Shown here one piece after another: positions 26,010-33,829 of a stretch of DNA of 64,000 nt. The stretch spans positions 62,001-126,000 of the forward strand of contig CAYYID010000004.1 in NCBI GenBank assembly GCA_964471915.1. The letters run 5' to 3'. Position 1 is the first letter of the stretch; every line of letters begins with the position of its first letter. The translations under genes and the position numbers were made by a program. This stretch comes from JAIEPW01 sp964471915. Its GTDB lineage: Bacteria > Acidobacteriota > Terriglobia > Bryobacterales > Bryobacteraceae. A model generated the notes under the pieces. That model worked only from the letters and a program-made list of their open reading frames with translations. It made no database searches and was not told the DNA's origin.

Positions 26010-26321
26010 TCAGCCGCCCGAATCGCCTTCCTTGTACATGTACTTGATGTTGCCCTTGAATAGCAGCAGGTTCGGCGCGCCTTCGCGATTCACCTTGAGG
26101 CAGGTCTTGTCGTACCACTCGATGACGCCGTGCAGTTCCTCGCCGTCCCGCAGCACGATCACCATGGGCGTTTTGCCCTGCATCTGCTTGATGTAGTAGA
26201 AGTTCTCGGCGTTGGTCTGGTCGGGCGGAATGGTCTTCTTCGGCGGCTCTTTGCGGACGAGCTTCTGTTCCTTGGCGTCGTGTATAGAAGGACGGATGAG
26301 TTTGCGGTTCGCGGTTTCCAC
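26010..26321 (-). CDS. hfq: RNA chaperone Hfq (variant with N-terminal extension)
   Basis: 103 residues, GTG start with AGGAG 11 nt upstream. The Sm fold is at about 40-96: Sm1-like VIVLRDGEELHGVIEWYDKT and Sm2-like LLLFKGNIKYMYK. The Sm2 YKHAIS of enterobacterial Hfq is replaced by FKGNIKYMYK. A 40-residue Lys/Pro-rich N-terminal extension precedes the fold. Hfq hexamers bind small RNAs and mRNAs. It lies 83 nt after holB on the same strand. Confidence 0.82.
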   Translation of the reverse strand: METANRKLIRPSIHDAKEQKLVRKEPPKKTIPPDQTNAENFYYIKQMQGKTPMVIVLRDGEELHGVIEWYDKTCLKVNREGAPNLLLFKGNIKYMYKEGDSGG

Positions 26322-26404
26322 GGTACGGGCACTCCTACTTCAGGAAGACGAAGAACTCGACTCGAAGGAAGCGATATAAAGGTCGATTTCCTGACTAACG
26401 ATTA

Positions 26405-27436
26405 TCACATGGCGGAAGCGCGGCGCAACGCGAGCAGGAACCCGTCGAAAGCAAGGCTTTTCTGAATGTTGCGGCGCGAGAGCTCGCCCAGTTCGTCGAT
26501 CTGCCGCACCGCCTGCCGCAGCCACTCGAAGCTGACATGCCGCGCCAGCGTATCCAGCGGACCCCGCAGATCCGGATTGCGCAACCCGCCGGCGCCGACG
26601 CGCAGCAACAGCAGGTCGTTGGCCAGCGAGTACAGGACCTCGATGTAGTAATCCAGCTTCTCGGACTTCCGCGCCGCCAGCGATTCGGCGAGCGGCAGCC
26701 AGTCCATAAAGGGAGCCCGCCCGGCCGCGGCCTCCAGCAGTTGCAGCATGGCGGCGCGGCGCTTGTCGTAGTTCTCGAGGTCGAAGGACACGGCCAGGCC
26801 CGGACACCCGCGCGCCAGGGCGAGCCGCCGCTCCGGGTGCGACGAGCCCCGTTCCGCCAGGAACGCCCGCATCTGCGCGTCCGCCACCGGGCCCAGGTGG
26901 AAGGAAACGGAACGCGACCGGATCGTCGGCAGCAGGTCGTAGGGGTTCACCGCCGTGAGCACGAAGACGGCGTGGTCCGGGGGCTCCTCGAGGGTTTTCA
27001 GCAGGCTGTTGGCAGCCTGTTCGTTGGCGCGGTCGATGCGGTCGATCAGGAACACGCGCCAGGGGCCGGAGAGCGGCTTAAGCTGGGCGCGATCCTTGAG
27101 CAGGCGCATCTGCTGGATGCTGATCTGGCGCAGGGGTCCGTCCGGGGCGAAGGTGAGGAAGTCCGGGTGGGAGGAGAACAGCAGCGGATCCTCGGAGCGC
27201 TTGTCGGAGGGCCATTTCTCGCGGTCGGCGAGGGTGGCCAGGTTGGCCTCGACCGACAGGTCGTCGAGCTCGATGCGGTGGTGGGGGCCGGGCAGAAGTT
27301 CGGCGGCGAAGCGGCGGGCGAGGGTCGCCTTGCCAACGCCTTCGGGGCCACTGAAGAGCAGGGTCTGCGGGATCCGCCGGTTGCGGATCATGCCGCGCAG
27401 GGCGTCCCGCACCCAGGGGTTGCCGAGGAACTGCAT
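26405..27436 (-). CDS. holB: DNA polymerase III subunit delta prime
   Basis: 343 residues. AAA+ clamp-loader subunit. GPEGVGKATLARRFAAELL is the P-loop, DRIDRANEQAANSLLKTLEE is the conserved SRC-preceding helix region, and RSRSVSFHLGP ends the core. The C-terminal collar domain of about 120 residues follows. The usual four-Cys zinc module is absent: the stretch after the P-loop reads LPGPHHRIELDDL. A minus-strand TACACT (27448-27443) lies 6 nt before the ATG (leaderless type). Confidence 0.88.
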   Translation of the reverse strand: MQFLGNPWVRDALRGMIRNRRIPQTLLFSGPEGVGKATLARRFAAELLPGPHHRIELDDLSVEANLATLADREKWPSDKRSEDPLLFSSHPDFLTFAPDGPLRQISIQQMRLLKDRAQLKPLSGPWRVFLIDRIDRANEQAANSLLKTLEEPPDHAVFVLTAVNPYDLLPTIRSRSVSFHLGPVADAQMRAFLAERGSSHPERRLALARGCPGLAVSFDLENYDKRRAAMLQLLEAAAGRAPFMDWLPLAESLAARKSEKLDYYIEVLYSLANDLLLLRVGAGGLRNPDLRGPLDTLARHVSFEWLRQAVRQIDELGELSRRNIQKSLAFDGFLLALRRASAM

Positions 27437-27481
27437 CGCCTCAGTGTACCGGGTGCGGGGACGGCCCTGCTGCCGGGAAGG

Positions 27482-27997
27482 TCAGTTGCGCGGCTCGCTG
27501 GAGGGAGGCACGATGCCCTTGATCCGCATGTAGGTGACGAGGTTTCCGTAGTGCTCCCAGTTGTGGCCCACGAGACCGTAAACGGTTCCCAGCTTGGGTG
27601 AGGACCGTCCCGGCGCAGGCTCGAACATGGTGGTCACTTCCAGGCCCTCGAAAATCGGGGCGCAGTAGGCTCCCAGCCCCTTGGCAGCCTCGACGATCGC
27701 CGCTTTAGCCGGCGGGTTTGCTTCCATGCCCTTCTTCGGGTTGTCCTTCTCGCCTTTCAGGCGGGCACACGCGCCATAATTCGTCTCCAGAACATGCGCA
27801 ACCATGCCGGCGAAGGACCGGACGTCCGGCGACGGCTTGAAGCCATAGTGCTCTTCCGGCATCTTCTCCGCCGCGCGGGCGATGTACCCGTTGGTGGTGT
27901 CGAAGGCGCGTTTGCCCATCTGGGGCAGCGTGGGTGGCGCCTGTTGGGCGCTAAGCGAGACGGCGGCCAACGCCGCCAGCGGGATCAGTTTCTTCAT
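27482..27997 (-). CDS. DinB-family protein, secreted
   Basis: 171 residues. A signal peptide (LIPLAALAAVSLSAQ) is followed by a four-helix DinB/YfiT-like bundle; HVLETNYGACARL and the C-terminal GHNWEHYGNLVTYMR supply the three-histidine-type metal site. AAAGGAG lies 9 nt before the ATG. Secreted DinB proteins of this form are common in acidobacteria; the reaction is unknown. Confidence 0.8.
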   Translation of the reverse strand: MKKLIPLAALAAVSLSAQQAPPTLPQMGKRAFDTTNGYIARAAEKMPEEHYGFKPSPDVRSFAGMVAHVLETNYGACARLKGEKDNPKKGMEANPPAKAAIVEAAKGLGAYCAPIFEGLEVTTMFEPAPGRSSPKLGTVYGLVGHNWEHYGNLVTYMRIKGIVPPSSEPRN

Positions 27998-28040
27998 GAA
28001 TGGACTCCTTTGGGCTCCTGACGGACTCCCCGGCAAAGCG

Positions 28041-28202
28041 TTAGGCCGGGTCTGTTGCGAAGTCGGGCTTATGCTTCGGTTTCTTGCGGTCTTTGCGGGA
28101 GAGAATCGGCTTGGCGGGCTTCGGGGCGCCGACGCGCTCGCGGGCGATGGCCCGCACCTCGGTGGCCTGGTCGAACGGTTTCGGCTTGCGCTTGCGGGGC
28201 AT
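28041..28202 (-). CDS. Small lysine-rich basic protein (53 residues)
   Basis: Starts MPRKRKPKPF and is rich in Lys, Arg and Pro to the end (RKDRKKPKHKPDF). It fits the gap between dinB and tatA exactly. The composition suggests a nucleic-acid-binding or ribosome-associated peptide. There is no recognisable domain. Reality of the gene rests on the composition and its bounded location. Confidence 0.5.
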   Translation of the reverse strand: MPRKRKPKPFDQATEVRAIARERVGAPKPAKPILSRKDRKKPKHKPDFATDPA

Positions 28203-28276
28203 CGGGCAACTCTAAGGGCTTACTCCAGTAGTATATGCGGGAAGTCGTAACCTTGACGGGGCGGTTGCGACGTCCC

Positions 28277-28305
28277 TACAATTGAGGTGGATTCCCGAAA
28301 GGAGG
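28277..28305 (+). promoter_or_regulatory. tatA -10 element and Shine-Dalgarno
   Basis: TACAAT (28277-28282) is followed 15 nt later by AAAGGAGG (28298-28305), which lies 6 nt before the GTG start at 28312. This decides the start: other upstream starts are not preceded by a Shine-Dalgarno. Confidence 0.6.
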
Positions 28306-28311
28306 CCCCCG

Positions 28312-28488
28312 GTGCTCAGGTCCATTGGCGTACCCGAACTGATCATCATTCTGGCCGTCGCGGTTTTGTTGTTCGGCGGAAAGAAGATTCCCGAGCTGGC
28401 CAAGGGGCTGGGCGAAGGGATCCGCAATTTCAAGAACTCGCTCAAGGGCGACGAGCCGCCCCCGCCGGGCGAGAAGAAGCAGGCGTAG
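28312..28488 (+). CDS. tatA: Sec-independent translocase subunit TatA
   Basis: 58 residues from a GTG. One N-terminal helix (PELIIILAVAVLLFGGKKIPELA) followed by the amphipathic helix GLGEGIRNFKNSLKG and a short acidic/Pro tail: the full TatA/E pattern including the FGGKK hinge. Forms the pore of the twin-arginine export system; TatB and TatC are not here. A strong terminator follows. Confidence 0.92.
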   Translation: MLRSIGVPELIIILAVAVLLFGGKKIPELAKGLGEGIRNFKNSLKGDEPPPPGEKKQA

Positions 28489-28508
28489 CCGGTCTCCGGA
28501 AAAACAAG

Positions 28509-28540
28509 AACCCCGCCCGCGCCACGGCGCGAGCGGGGTT
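28509..28540. terminator. Bidirectional intrinsic terminator between tatA and HU
   Basis: AACCCCGC pairs with GCGGGGTT (8 bp), and inside it CGCGC pairs with GCGCG. With A-rich sequence before and TT after, it serves both tatA (plus) and HU (minus). Confidence 0.8.
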
Positions 28541-28563
28541 TGCCTTGTCTACCGGTCCGCGAG

Positions 28564-28866
28564 CTACTTCTTCTTCGGCGGAACGATGGCGTCCTTCACC
28601 ACCTTGGCGACGCGGAACTTCACGACCTTCTTGGCCGGGATCTTGATCGCTTCGCCGGTCGCCGGGTTGCGGCCCATGCGCGCTTTGCGCTCCACGCGGA
28701 CCAGCCGGCCCACGCCGGGCAGAATGGCGACGCCATTCTTCTTGGTTTCCTTCACGGCCATTTCGGCGTACGTGGTCACCATCATCTTGGCGACCTTGTT
28801 CGGTACGCCGCACGCGACGGCCAGTTCCTTAATGAACTGCGACTGAGTCATCTTTGCTGCTGCCAT
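28564..28866 (-). CDS. hup: DNA-binding protein HU
   Basis: 100 residues. Histone-like nucleoid protein that bends DNA. TQSQFIKELAVACGVPNKVA starts the helical dimerisation half; GRLVRVERKARMGRNPATGE is the DNA-clasp arm with the RNP tip; KFRVAKVVKDAIVPPKKK is the tail. It has its own promoter and about 150 nt of leader, unusual for this window. Confidence 0.95.
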   Translation of the reverse strand: MAAAKMTQSQFIKELAVACGVPNKVAKMMVTTYAEMAVKETKKNGVAILPGVGRLVRVERKARMGRNPATGEAIKIPAKKVVKFRVAKVVKDAIVPPKKK

Positions 28867-29022
28867 TGTCGTTGCTCCTTTGGTGTCTCAAGTTCGGGGG
28901 AAGCCCCGGGTTTGCCGATCCTCTCCGGGGAGTGCTCCCGGTCTGAATATCGCGGCCCGCGGGGGCCTGAGCGCCGGACGAACGATAAAACATTTTCGCC
29001 CGAAATTGCTTTGGTCCCCTGT

Positions 29023-29051
29023 ATGATACGGAAGCCCGTGGGCGATGTAAA
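29023..29051 (-). promoter_or_regulatory. Sigma-70 promoter of the HU gene
   Basis: TTTACA (29051-29046), 17-bp spacer, TATCAT (29028-29023) on the minus strand. It is the best-matching promoter near any gene here. The transcription start would be near 29016, giving a leader of about 150 nt with GGAGC before the ATG. Confidence 0.7.
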
Positions 29052-29063
29052 GGGGTTCGCCGC

Positions 29064-29092
29064 AAAAAAGTGCGCTTTTGCAGGACTTTTTT
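29064..29092 (-). terminator. A/T-stem hairpin after the glycosyltransferase gene
   Basis: AAAAAAGT and ACTTTTTT are perfect 8-bp arms with a 13-nt loop, 54 nt past the end of the glycosyltransferase on its strand, ending in a T-run. It could end that transcript before the HU promoter. Confidence 0.5.
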
Positions 29093-29145
29093 CGTGCCGG
29101 ATGCTTCCGGACCCCGGTTGACGCAGGGTTGAGGCTCCCCGGGGG

Positions 29146-30750
29146 TTACCGGCGGGCGTTTTCCACAGCCGCGGGCTCGACGGCGTAGAGCGACGCCGCG
29201 CCCGCGCGGCGCACGAAACGCAAGCCTGGCGCGGTTTCGATGCGCCTGGCAATGGCGGCGCGGTCCGCTTCGCCGGCCTCGCGCTCCAGGTCGCCCGGCG
29301 CTTGCAGCACGTAGGAGAGCCCCCGCGCGCGGCAGTATTCGGCCAGCCCGTCGTAGGTCGCGACGATCCGCTCATGATCCTCGCCGTACCACCAGCGCGG
29401 GCGGATGGGACGGTAGTTGCCCCGCCGCCCGGCGTGCAGGTACGTCAGCGTGTCGTCGTAGGACAGCACACCCGCGCCGGCCGGGACGTTAGCCGCCAGC
29501 CACGCATAGGCCGGCTGCAGCCCCTCCCGCCGCGCGCGTTTCTCCGCCGCCGTCTCATGCAACAGGATGAACGTCATGAATGCCTGCAGCGCGAACGCTC
29601 CGGCAAACAGGGCCGCCACCCCGAACCCGAAGACCCGCGCCGCCGCCCGCTGGCTGGCGTCCCTGTGCCGCAGCGCGCCGCGGATCATGCCCGCCAGCCG
29701 CTCCAGTTCCTCGGCCAGCCCGGCGATCGCCAGCGGATACAGTGGCAGCACGAACCGTTCCGTCGGCGGAAAGTGCCAGCCCAATAGCAACAGGCAGGAC
29801 GCCGCGGCGAACCACGCGTACTCGACGAACAGGCCGCGCCGCGCCAGCCGCACGATGCCCGCGATCATCGCCACCGCGATCACTTCCGTCAGGATCTTCA
29901 CCGGCGGGCTCTCCAGCACCTTCGGCAATACCAGTGAGCCGAGCCCGTACAGGATCTGATCGGCGTTCTTCCATAGGACCACGGGGAGGTTGTCCCAGCC
30001 GACGTTCAGAAACTGATAGCCGAGGTAATCGGTGTAATAGATGAGGGTCTCGTCCGCGGAACGGACCCCGTGGGTCCGGCTCCACAGCATCCAGCCGGCG
30101 ATCGCCGGCAGCATTCCCGCGGCGAACAAGGCCGCCCGCCGAGCCTCGCGCCGCCACAGCATCCACAGCGGCAGGGCCGGGAACAGGGCCAGTCCCGCGG
30201 TGCGCACCAGGTAGGCCCCGCCGGCCAGCACCCCGGCGGCCAGCGCCGCGCGCGGGCCGGCGCGCCGCGCCAGGATCAGCGACCCCAGTGCGAAGCACGT
30301 GAAGAAGATCTCCGAGAACATGCTGGTCCCGAACAGCACCACGTGCGGGCTCAGCCCGATCAGGGCCACCAGGGTCCAGGCGCGGGCCTCGGTGAAGCCT
30401 GCCGTCCGGTAGTAGACGAACGCGAGCGCCAGGCACGCCACCAGCGCCAGCCAGCTCGCCAGCGTCGCCAGCGGCAGGTTGTCCGGAAAGGAAGGATTGA
30501 CCAGCCACACCAGCGCGAGGTACGCCGGATACAGGATCGGGTACTTGGTCTGCGCCGGCGTCTCGGGCAGGCTCGCGATCCGGAAGCCCTCGCCCGCCGC
30601 CAGCGCCTTGGCCGAGACGAAGAAAACGCCGTCGTCGTGCAGGTAGCCGAGCTGCGGCATGTCGCGGTTGCGCCAGGCGAACTGCGCCGACGGGATCAGG
30701 ATCGCCAGAAAGATCAGGAGCTTGCGGACCAGGGGCGGCATGGGTCTCAT
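29146..30750 (-). CDS. Glycosyltransferase-like polytopic membrane protein (GT39/ArnT-type)
   Basis: 534 residues with about ten transmembrane helices. The first extracytoplasmic loop carries YLHDDGVFFVSAKAL, the D-D acid motif of GT-C glycosyltransferases that use polyprenyl-linked sugars; KYPILYPAYLAL follows. After the last helix (AALFAGAFALQAFMTFILLH) is a soluble C-terminal domain of about 120 residues. It would transfer a sugar from a lipid carrier in the outer leaflet. An ATG at 30741 is an alternative start. The acceptor is unknown. Confidence 0.75.
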   Translation of the reverse strand: MRPMPPLVRKLLIFLAILIPSAQFAWRNRDMPQLGYLHDDGVFFVSAKALAAGEGFRIASLPETPAQTKYPILYPAYLALVWLVNPSFPDNLPLATLASWLALVACLALAFVYYRTAGFTEARAWTLVALIGLSPHVVLFGTSMFSEIFFTCFALGSLILARRAGPRAALAAGVLAGGAYLVRTAGLALFPALPLWMLWRREARRAALFAAGMLPAIAGWMLWSRTHGVRSADETLIYYTDYLGYQFLNVGWDNLPVVLWKNADQILYGLGSLVLPKVLESPPVKILTEVIAVAMIAGIVRLARRGLFVEYAWFAAASCLLLLGWHFPPTERFVLPLYPLAIAGLAEELERLAGMIRGALRHRDASQRAAARVFGFGVAALFAGAFALQAFMTFILLHETAAEKRARREGLQPAYAWLAANVPAGAGVLSYDDTLTYLHAGRRGNYRPIRPRWWYGEDHERIVATYDGLAEYCRARGLSYVLQAPGDLEREAGEADRAAIARRIETAPGLRFVRRAGAASLYAVEPAAVENARR

Positions 30751-30793
30751 CGAACCATCGGCCGCGCGGCGGTCCGGCTTTACGCGCGCCCGG

Positions 30794-31504
30794 CTACGGC
30801 AACCCGCCCCACCGGACCCGCGGATAATGCTCCCGTACCTGGGCCCGCCAACGCTCGCGCTCTGCGGGGTCGCCGTGCACCGCCCAAAGGCCGCGCGGCT
30901 TCAGGATCCCGTCTACCACCTGGCGTCCCTTGTCCGACGTCAGGAACCACCAGGGGACCACCAGTTCGTCGATCGGCCCCAGAGCGAGCCCGGCGAAGTC
31001 CGCCGGATCCACCTCGGCGTCGCCGGTGAAGGCGACCGTCTGGCCGCACAACGTTACCAAGGTCAGCGTGTTCTCGATGGTGTCGCGATGCGGCCGGTTG
31101 TGCGGCACCCGCAAGAAGCGCGCCGGACCTTGGGCGGCGGGCGGCGCGATCGTTTCCGCGCGGCCCGGAGCCAGCCGGGCGACCTCCCCCGCCGTTTGCG
31201 GCGTGCCCACGAACCGCGCCCGCGGATTCGCCAGCAGGTGCCGCGCCACGGAGGCGGCGTCGAAATGATCCGCGTGCCGGTGCGTGGCCAGGATCAGCCG
31301 GATGCGGTCGTACGGCGGCTGCGCGGTCTCCAACGCCTCCCGCAGCGCGGCCGGAAGCACTTCGTAGCCGCGGACGCCCTCGCGGAAGAACCCGTCCACC
31401 ACCACGGATTCGCCCGCGCAGGTGAGCATCATGCCGGCGTTGGCCAGCGGTTTCATCTCCAGGCCGGAGGCGAACAGGAACAGAAAGGCGAGCATCAGGG
31501 ACAC
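30794..31504 (-). CDS. MBL-fold metallo-hydrolase, secreted
   Basis: 236 residues. Short N-terminal hydrophobic leader (LMLAFLFLFASGLE). The metallo-beta-lactamase metal motif THRHADHFD is present, and AFTGDAEVD provides the bridging acid. The HxHxDH pattern shows a two-metal site. The second domain half is shorter than in the glyoxalase II group. It lies upstream of, and on the same strand as, the glycosyltransferase. Confidence 0.82.
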   Translation of the reverse strand: MSLMLAFLFLFASGLEMKPLANAGMMLTCAGESVVVDGFFREGVRGYEVLPAALREALETAQPPYDRIRLILATHRHADHFDAASVARHLLANPRARFVGTPQTAGEVARLAPGRAETIAPPAAQGPARFLRVPHNRPHRDTIENTLTLVTLCGQTVAFTGDAEVDPADFAGLALGPIDELVVPWWFLTSDKGRQVVDGILKPRGLWAVHGDPAERERWRAQVREHYPRVRWGGLP

Positions 31505-31557
31505 AGACGTGTCAGCGCGCGGCCCGTCCCGTGCGACAATCGCGGGCGAGGATTCCG

Positions 31558-31896
31558 GTGCCGCTGCTCCTGTTCGCCGCCACGTTCCTGATTTGTTTCC
31601 TCTGGTTTCGCGAGATCGCCTATCGCTGGCTCTACGCGACGCCCAAGGCGATCCTGAGCCGGGCCGCCGGCCGCGCGCTGCGGCATTTCGCCATCGGGCT
31701 TCTGTGGACCCTGCCTGCCGTCGCTTTCGTGCTCGGCGTCAACCTGCTCGCCGCCGCGCGCCCCGCCGCGCTCGAGGAACTGCTGGCGAGCAAGGCCTTC
31801 AATTGGGCGCAGTATGCGGCGATCGTGGGCGCGGTGCTAATGGTGCTGACCCCGGCGACCCGGGTCCGGCTGCGGGAGCGGTTCGCGCGGGGATAG
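31558..31896 (+). CDS. Membrane protein of unknown function
   Basis: 112 residues from the GTG at 31558, preceded by GAGGA with 5-nt spacing (a GTG at 31531 is also possible). Three hydrophobic segments: LLLFAATFLICFLW, HFAIGLLWTLPAVAFVLGVNLL and YAAIVGAVLMVLT. Arg-rich C-terminus. Family not recognised. Confidence 0.6.
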   Translation: MPLLLFAATFLICFLWFREIAYRWLYATPKAILSRAAGRALRHFAIGLLWTLPAVAFVLGVNLLAAARPAALEELLASKAFNWAQYAAIVGAVLMVLTPATRVRLRERFARG

Positions 31897-31958
31897 AGCG
31901 GCTTCAGTCTCGACCTGCGGGGCTTGCCCCGGCCGGGATGATTCGTCAAACTGGCGGG

Positions 31959-32176
31959 ATGACGAAGAAGATCGCCTCTGCCGTGGATCAGCAGATCGTG
32001 GCCGACCGGGAACGCCGCGCACGTCTGGCGCGCGAGGCGGCAAAGTTGGATCCCGCCGAGGAGAAGGCGATCGCGGAAGAGGGGCTGGACTCCCTCGCGT
32101 CCCTCGACCGCGGACTGCCGATATCGCGGCCGTGCGCAAGCCTCTCGAAAAGCACGTGCGCGAGAGCCTGCTGTGA
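31959..32176 (+). pseudogene. Small charged ORF with a probable C-terminal frameshift
   Basis: Starts MTKKIASAVDQQIVADRERR and is strongly helical and charged up to about residue 50 (KLDPAEEKAIAEEGLDSL). The frame then becomes Cys/Ser/Arg-rich noise. A shift near 32115 gives a coherent ending (DIAAVRKPLEKHVRESLL) that stops at 32176. Either a single-base error or decay. The N-terminal part resembles short antitoxin-like proteins in style only. Confidence 0.4.
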
Positions 32177-32237
32177 GCGGAGACCGCCGCCAGAGCAACC
32201 CGCCGCCCGGCATCCCCTAGAATCGCGGCCTTCGGCG

Positions 32238-32243
32238 TAGAAT
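32238..32243 (+). promoter_or_regulatory. -10 element of the cyclase gene, decides the start
   Basis: TAGAAT overlaps an upstream in-frame ATG (32242), so that ATG cannot be the start; the expected transcription start is at the next ATG, 32251. Confidence 0.55.
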
Positions 32244-32250
32244 GCTACCC

Positions 32251-33204
32251 ATGCCGCTCGCCGCGATCCTCCTCCTCTGCGCCGCCGCCCTCGCTGCCCA
32301 GACCACCAACGCCGAAGTCGACCAATGGACCCGCGAACTCTCTAACTGGGGCCGCTGGGGCAAGGACGACCAGCTCGGAGCCCTGAATCTCATCACGCCC
32401 GCCAAGCGCAAGGCCGCCGCCCGCATGGTGAAGGAAGGGTTCGTCGTCTCGCTGGCCCGTGAGACCAACTACGAGCGGGCCGCCGACAATCCGCAGCCGT
32501 ACACGCACACGATGCTCGCCACGGGCGAAAGCCCGCGCGGCGAGTTCGCGGTGGATAGCTTCGGCGTCGCCTTCCACGGCTACCAGCACACCCACCTGGA
32601 CGCCCTGGCCCATATGTTCTGGCAAGGGAAGATGTACAACGGCTTTTCCCAGAAGGAGGTGACCGCGCAAGGCGCCCGGAAGCTGGCCATCACCGAGGCG
32701 TGGCAGGGAGTATTCACCCGCGGCGTCCTCGTAGACCTGCCGTGGGCCCTAGGCGTCGAGTATCTGGAACCCGGCCAGGCCGTGATGCCCGAAGACCTCG
32801 AGAAGTGGGAAAAGAAATCGGGCGTCAAGATCCAGCCGGGCGATGCCGTGTTCTTCTACACCGGACGCTGGAAGCGGCGCGAGGCCAAGGGTCCGTGGAA
32901 CGTGCCCGCCAACCGCGCCGGCTTGCACGCGCGCAGCGGCAAGTGGATCCGGCAGCGGGATATCGCGGTGGTGGGTTCGGACGGCGCCACCGATGTCGCG
33001 CCGTCGCAGGTGGAAGGCAATACGCACCCGGTGCACCAGTTGCTGCTGATCGCCATGGGCGTGAACATCTTCGACAACTGCGACCTGGAGGCGTTGTCGC
33101 GCGAGTGCCGCAAGCGGAAGAAATGGGATTTTCTGCTGACCACGGCGCCGATCCGGCTGGCGGGCGGCACGGGGTCCCCGCTGAACCCGATCGCGGTGTT
33201 CTGA
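32251..33204 (+). CDS. Secreted cyclase-family hydrolase (kynurenine-formamidase-like)
   Basis: 317 residues with a signal peptide (AAILLLCAAALAAQ). The family metal motif is FHGYQHTHLDALAHMFW, the HGxxxTHxDxxxH pattern of bacterial cyclases/arylformamidases. RGVLVDLPWALG and FFYTGRWKRR are also family-typical. Substrate unknown; longer than the roughly 210-residue KynB. Export suggests a periplasmic amide or lactone substrate. Confidence 0.82.
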   Translation: MPLAAILLLCAAALAAQTTNAEVDQWTRELSNWGRWGKDDQLGALNLITPAKRKAAARMVKEGFVVSLARETNYERAADNPQPYTHTMLATGESPRGEFAVDSFGVAFHGYQHTHLDALAHMFWQGKMYNGFSQKEVTAQGARKLAITEAWQGVFTRGVLVDLPWALGVEYLEPGQAVMPEDLEKWEKKSGVKIQPGDAVFFYTGRWKRREAKGPWNVPANRAGLHARSGKWIRQRDIAVVGSDGATDVAPSQVEGNTHPVHQLLLIAMGVNIFDNCDLEALSRECRKRKKWDFLLTTAPIRLAGGTGSPLNPIAVF

Positions 33205-33245
33205 GGCATGGCGTTTCGCGTCGATCTGGATCCCTTCCGCTGCGA

Positions 33246-33251
33246 TATGCT
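33246..33251 (+). promoter_or_regulatory. -10 element, nearly leaderless
   Basis: TATGCT ends 9 nt before the ATG at 33261; no Shine-Dalgarno. Confidence 0.4.
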
Positions 33252-33260
33252 GAAGGCGCC

Positions 33261-33737
33261 ATGACGACCGTATACCGTTCCACGGATCCCTCCGCCCGCG
33301 AACAGGCGCAAGCCGTCGCCGATCTGCTGATCAGCGAGGGTCTGGACGCCGAGGTGGCGGACCACCACGCGCCCGGCGTGCCCGAAGGCGCCGTCGAAGT
33401 GCGCGTCGACGACGACCAATCCGCCCGCGCCGAAGAGATCATCGCCAACAATCCGCTGGGCGGGATGGACCTCTCGCACGGCATGGATCTGGTGGTGGTG
33501 TTCCAGCAACCGGCGGGCGCCGTCGAAGAATCCGAAGCCTATGCCGTGCAGGGCCTGCTGCAGGCCAACGGAATCCCGGCGATGGTGGTCAGCCCGTCGA
33601 TGCTGCCCAATCTATCGGCGCAGGTGCGCGTGCCGCGGGACCGCGAAGAGGAAGCCAAGCAGGTGATCGCCGACGCGCAGGCGGCGGGTCCGGCGGCAGC
33701 GGAAGAAGCCGAGCAGGCCGGCGAAGCCGGGGCGTAG
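33261..33737 (+). CDS. Tandem DUF2007-like signal-transducing protein
   Basis: 158 residues. Two copies of an alpha-beta module: YRSTDPSAREQAQAVADLL to RAEEIIANN, and VVVFQQPAGAVEESEAYAVQ to EEAKQVIADA. This matches the small PII-like DUF2007 domain duplicated in one chain. The C-terminus is Ala/Glu-rich. No membrane segment. No operon partner. The domain assignment is by pattern. Confidence 0.6.
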   Translation: MTTVYRSTDPSAREQAQAVADLLISEGLDAEVADHHAPGVPEGAVEVRVDDDQSARAEEIIANNPLGGMDLSHGMDLVVVFQQPAGAVEESEAYAVQGLLQANGIPAMVVSPSMLPNLSAQVRVPRDREEEAKQVIADAQAAGPAAAEEAEQAGEAGA

Positions 33738-33829
33738 AGCGAAGTCCACAGCGGAAGCGAAGCGCTCGGGCACGTCGATTAACCGGCAGGCCAGCCTTGC
33801 CCATCCGCGGGCGCGCGGACGGGCAGGTT

